A stretch of DNA of 64,000 nt from Pipra filicauda (Eukaryota; Chordata; Aves; Passeriformes; Pipridae). The notes under the pieces were generated by a model that did no database searches, was not told where the DNA came from, and saw only the letters and a program-made list of their open reading frames with translations. The translations under genes were made by a program, and so were the position numbers. The number at the start of each line of letters is the position of its first letter. The first letter of the stretch is position 1. Shown here piece by piece: positions 60,395 through 64,000 of the stretch. The stretch lies in contig NW_024104559.1 in assembly GCF_003945595.2 (NCBI RefSeq), positions 62,001 to 126,000 on the forward strand, in the 5' to 3' direction.

Positions 60395-60663
60395 GACAAG
60401 ACAAAGGGGAATGGGTTCAAACTGACAGAGAATAGGGTTAGATGGGATATTGGGAAGAAATTCTTCCCTGTGAGGGTGGGGAGGCCCTGGCACAGGTTGC
60501 CCAGAGAAGCTGTGGCTGTCCCACCCCTGGAAGTGTCCAAGGCCAGGTTGGATGGTGCTTGGAGTGATCTAATGGGAGGCATTCCTGCCCATGGTAAGTG
60601 GATGGAACGAGATGATCTTTGAGGGCCCTTCCAACTCAAACTATCCTGGGATTCTGTGATTCT
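60395..60663 (+). mobile_element. CR1 LINE, 3' fragment
   Basis: GGGAATGGGTTCAAACTGAC, GGGTTAGATGGGATATTGGG, GGTTGCCCAGAGAAGCTGTG, TGGAAGTGTCCAAGGCCAGG and tail GGGATTCTGTGATTCTAC. A few bases are missing near CTTGGAGTGATCTAATGGG. About 270 bases, inserted beside (probably into) the ancient LINE. Confidence 0.93.
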
Positions 60664-60782
60664 ACTCGTAGTTTCTCAGAAATACATCAAAACAAGGAAG
60701 TGACTCCATCTGGTAGCTCCTTTATCATCCTGGGATGCACTGAACTTCTTTTAGTTGGTCTCTGTGCATTTTAAATTTTCGT

Positions 60783-60890
60783 AGAATCATGGAATGTTTT
60801 CGGTTGGAAGAGACCTTAAAGATCATCCACACCCCCTGCCACAGGCAGGGGCACCTTCCATTAGACCAGGTTGCTCTGAGTGCCATCCGA
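60783..60890 (-). mobile_element. CR1 LINE, short 3' fragment, reverse orientation
   Basis: Inverted 3' end AGAATCATGGAATGTTTTCGG, GACCTTAAAGATCATCCAC, CCTGCCACAGGCAGGGGCAC, TTAGACCAGGTTGCTCTGAG. Faces the plus-strand copy that ends 120 bases to its left, giving an inverted pair. Confidence 0.9.
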
Positions 60891-63800
60891 GGAGTTCCCG
60901 AATTTGCCTTACATATTTCACTTTCTCTTTTATTTTATTCTGTTCTATTAGTTTATTTTGGCTATTTTATTTTCTTTATTGCTCTTTTCATTTGTGTTTA
61001 AAACCAGCTCTAAACCACACTCCACGGCACTCCCCTGCCCAAACCCGTGTGCTTCCCCAGAGACGTTCAGCAGAACGCAGACACAGCTTTGTTCAGCAAA
61101 ACGGGGGTCCCTTGAGCTGTGCCACCTGTGAGAGGGAATTCCCTGAGCTGGCTGGGACATCTCCATCTCAAACAGGTGCTCTCAGAAAGGTCTGTATCAA
61201 GAATGTCACTCCGTGGCAGCCTCTCACTGCACAAACAGGGACTGTTTTAGCTGTCACACGGTGTTGGGATGTACATCCCTGTGCTGTAACACTTCCCTGC
61301 AGGAGCTGAACCCACTCCTTCCAGGGACTGAATATTCACCAGTGTGGAAGGACATCCACAGCCCAGCCTGTGACCACTTCATACCCAATCCCCTGTTGCC
61401 TTGATTACAGCAACATCTGCCTCATCTTCTTGTGTGTTCTCATCTCAGGCGGCCAAGTTGCTTCTGTCAATAATAAAAATAAGCAGCAGAGCATCCAATG
61501 TATTATTGATCAGATAATAAATATTTTACTGTTTTTCAATAATTCAACATTGTCTTAAAAAAAACCAAAAACAAAAACAAAAAACCAACTCAAAGCCCCA
61601 CGAACACTGGAGAAAACTCCCCAAGTCCTGAGAGGGCTTTAGGAAGAATGTAAAAGGGCTAAAATCTGTGTTAAAAGCAGACATGCCTCTCCCATTTTAA
61701 ACAATGTTTTCAGGTTCGATAAAATAGCAGAGGGTTGATGCACTTAATGATTCGCCTGAGCTGGTCAGGAGGGTAAAATATCTTTCCTATCTCAATAATT
61801 TATCAGAAATAATGTTGCAGTGGGAAGTATACAAAGGGTTGCACCCTGATGGAGCAAAGCAGCACGTACCTGCTTCCACACCCGGTTATTTTTGTGTGCT
61901 ACCTCTTCCTTTCTTTACAGAAACCTTCAGTTCCGTCTCTTACACTAGAATTTGTGTCAGATTTACTTATTTTTATCCCTAGGTGAAAAAAAAAAACAAC
62001 ACTCTTCTTTCGATTTCAGTGGGCTGTAAAAGCAAACACCTGGTGATAGTTTGCTGAACATTAAATACTCGTCGGGCTTTCCTGGGAGCGTTTCCTGGCA
62101 GAGCTCTTCATGCAAAGCAGTGCATCTCCTCAAAACTACCGAGATCACAGGAAACACATTTCTACTCTGAAATGCCACTTCATAAAAAATGGCACCGAGG
62201 AACCCCATAATTGCTGTCTTTTATCACATTTGCCCCACTTACAGCTCCAGAGGGATGGTTTTCCGAGCGCTCGGTGCTGCACCGTCACCCACACCTGATA
62301 ATGAAGCTCCTTGGCTTGGAACCAGGAATCAGTCAAAACTTCAGCACTGAATTCCTTTAAAGGACGCCTGCACTAGGGCAGGATTTTGTTTACTCCCTGA
62401 ATTTCCACCAACACTTGTGAAATGATGGAAACACTCCTCTTTTCCTTTTTTTTTTTTTTCTGCAAGAATTGTTTGCCTCAGCAATACACACACTGGCAGG
62501 AAATAACAGGGAGAAGCAGAACAAGATATCTAGGCAGAGGTTTCTTTCCTGAGGTTCTTTTTCTGCTCTACCCTGCTGTTCACACTGCAATAAATTTTGC
62601 TGTCATGAACCCAGTCTGTGCCCATTTCCAGGGGGAATGAAGCTGTGTGTGGATTTAGAGCCTCCCAACCTCTTGGATGGGTGAACTCTCCGGCTGTGCT
62701 GTGGTTCGGGCTCCACAGCACCCTTGGGAAGGCTGAAAGCACCATCAGGGGACAGGGCTGAAGCTGCCGAGCTTCACCTGAGCCTGAATCCCCTAAAAAA
62801 GGCCTTGGCCCTGTGCCAAGGGTGTATTTGTGGGTATTGGAGATGTTTTTTCGTGTAGAGATGATATGGTGCTAATAGCCCACAAAAGTGAGGGGCTCCA
62901 TCACAGGGTGATGAATTTGGATCGCTGTGAGAAGAAAAGGGGAGATTTCCAGGGATTGTTCTCTGTCCTCTTCCAGTTCCTTACCCATCACCCCTCTTTC
63001 CATGTTCAGAGTGAACACTTGGGTAGCTCCAAGAAAACACCCTGACCCTGGGGGATGCTACAGAACACGGGTCCAGCTCAGTCCAACACAGCTCAGCTCC
63101 AACAAGGGTGCAAGTGGAGAAACCATGACAGTGCTGCCACCTCCTGTGTCCCTGTCACCTCCTGTGTCCCTGTCACCTCCTGCTCTGCTGGTGTGAGCCA
63201 TTACTAAACATTTACCCTGCTGGGGCTTGGCTGCTCTGCTACTCTTCAGCTAAAACAAAGTCGGCTCTGCTCTGACCAGACATTCTTAGGAAAGAAGTGA
63301 TTTCACTTTGTTTTAGATGCAGACATTGAATTTCTTAATAATTCTGTGAGCTCCAGCAGCAAGGACTAGACCTAATTCCCATGAATGGCAAGCTCATTGA
63401 AAAAATTGGCCCAGTTTGGGGATGAATCACCTTTTCTGTATCAGGGGGGAGGTTCAGATGAAACGTGGTGCTGATGCTGATTCTGTCCACGCTGAGTTCC
63501 AGTTCCTAATGGAGATCAAAGATCCCATTAGAGAGATTTGATGAAGAGACAGTCCCTCATTATAGACTTTGAACAAGCTGAACAAAACCCATAAATAAAA
63601 GCCAGGCCTTGCTCTTTCTCTTGGCACAGAACCTGGCTCTTCCTCCAGCACGGTGTGTGCTTGTCTGAAACATCCCAAGGAATGATTTTATAGACTCATT
63701 TCCAGAATTCACTGGAGTTCTAAGGGATCTGTCCTGCTCTCTGACATGGAGGAAGGAATGCAGTAACAGCCCATTAGTTTAAATTAAAAATAAACAAGTG

Positions 63801-64000
63801 GGAAGAAAGTGCTGTGAAAAGGAGTCATCAAGGCATTGAGGCTGTAAGTGTAATTTAAATAACAAACTACAGAACACAAGTGAGAATTCAAGTATTAGAA
63901 GATCTTGGGCTTTGGGGTTTTAGGGGAGTTTTTTGGCTTGCACTGGGACATCAGCTGTGCTGGGCCAGGGGAAAGACATGTTTGGAAAGGAGCAGGAGCA
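60891..64000. other. Unique sequence, no gene recognised
   Basis: A-rich CAAAAACAAAAAC tract at 61556-61585, T-rich run at 62444-62460, and an 18-bp minisatellite at 63138. 62030-62300 bears scattered CpGs and AT-rich motifs (AATACTCGTCGGGC, GAGCGCTCGG) and may be regulatory. A 171-codon ORF (60794-61309) starts inside the CR1 and has no domain. Confidence 0.5.
63138..63182. repeat. 18-bp minisatellite, 2.5 units
   Basis: CACCTCCTGTGTCCCTGT occurs twice without change, then a nine-base partial third copy. Confidence 0.93.

Noticed and set aside
60794..61309. 171-codon plus-strand ORF
   Set aside because: It begins inside a reverse CR1 3' end, so its N-terminal part is repeat-derived noise.
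1..64000. Endogenous retrovirus, CRISPR array, bacterial operon, tRNA or rRNA genes
   Set aside because: No paired LTRs, primer-binding site, gag/pol-like frame, regularly spaced repeats or RNA gene folds were recognised in reading both strands.

Overview
This window looks like vertebrate, most likely bird (probably songbird), nuclear DNA that is intergenic or deep intronic. The main evidence is the repeat content. At least 20 short, 5'-truncated copies of the avian CR1 LINE are present, in both orientations. They carry the familiar 3' segment (GGTTGCCCAGAGAAGCTGTG ... GGACACTTCCAGGGATG ... CCCTTCCAACCCA) and end in the ATTCTRTGA-type tail. Base composition is ordinary and moderately AT-rich. 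There are no bacterial-style operons, no ribosome binding sites in front of ORFs and no recognisable tRNA, rRNA or CRISPR array. No open reading frame has a protein I recognise. The longest (216 codons, 34332-34982) has no visible domain. I recognised no endogenous retrovirus or LTR.

Layout. 1-1690 is AT-rich unique sequence. 1690-1950 is a small CpG-rich patch with a perfect 18-bp GATA-type palindrome. 2176-3782 is a cluster of four CR1 fragments. 4485-6012 holds two more. 6015-10535 is unique. 10536-11183 is a long inverted repeat (arms about 218 and 243 bp around a 187-bp spacer), followed at once by a compound trinucleotide microsatellite. 11415-20330 is unique, with one coding-looking exon candidate at 15839 and a strongly AT-rich, homeodomain-site-rich stretch around 16550-17560. 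20338-31005 holds scattered CR1 copies. 33862-35660, 40960-41480, 53480-54580 and 59900-60345 contain much older, heavily diverged CR1-type LINE fragments, including parts of the reverse-transcriptase ORF, all in minus orientation. 42290-50030 and 56655-60890 hold further young CR1 copies. The last 3 kb are unique.

No set of genes working together can be described. If transcription crosses the window, the best exon candidates are 15839-15998, 22391-22440 and 39290-39335 (all plus strand). None is proven. The most unusual structure I can show directly is the long inverted repeat at 10536-11183, which is not CR1 and would fold into a double-stranded hairpin if transcribed. The ancient LINE fragments and several enhancer-like stretches are the next most interesting. 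Repeat assignments come from remembered family consensus features, not from a search. Conservation claims are inference.
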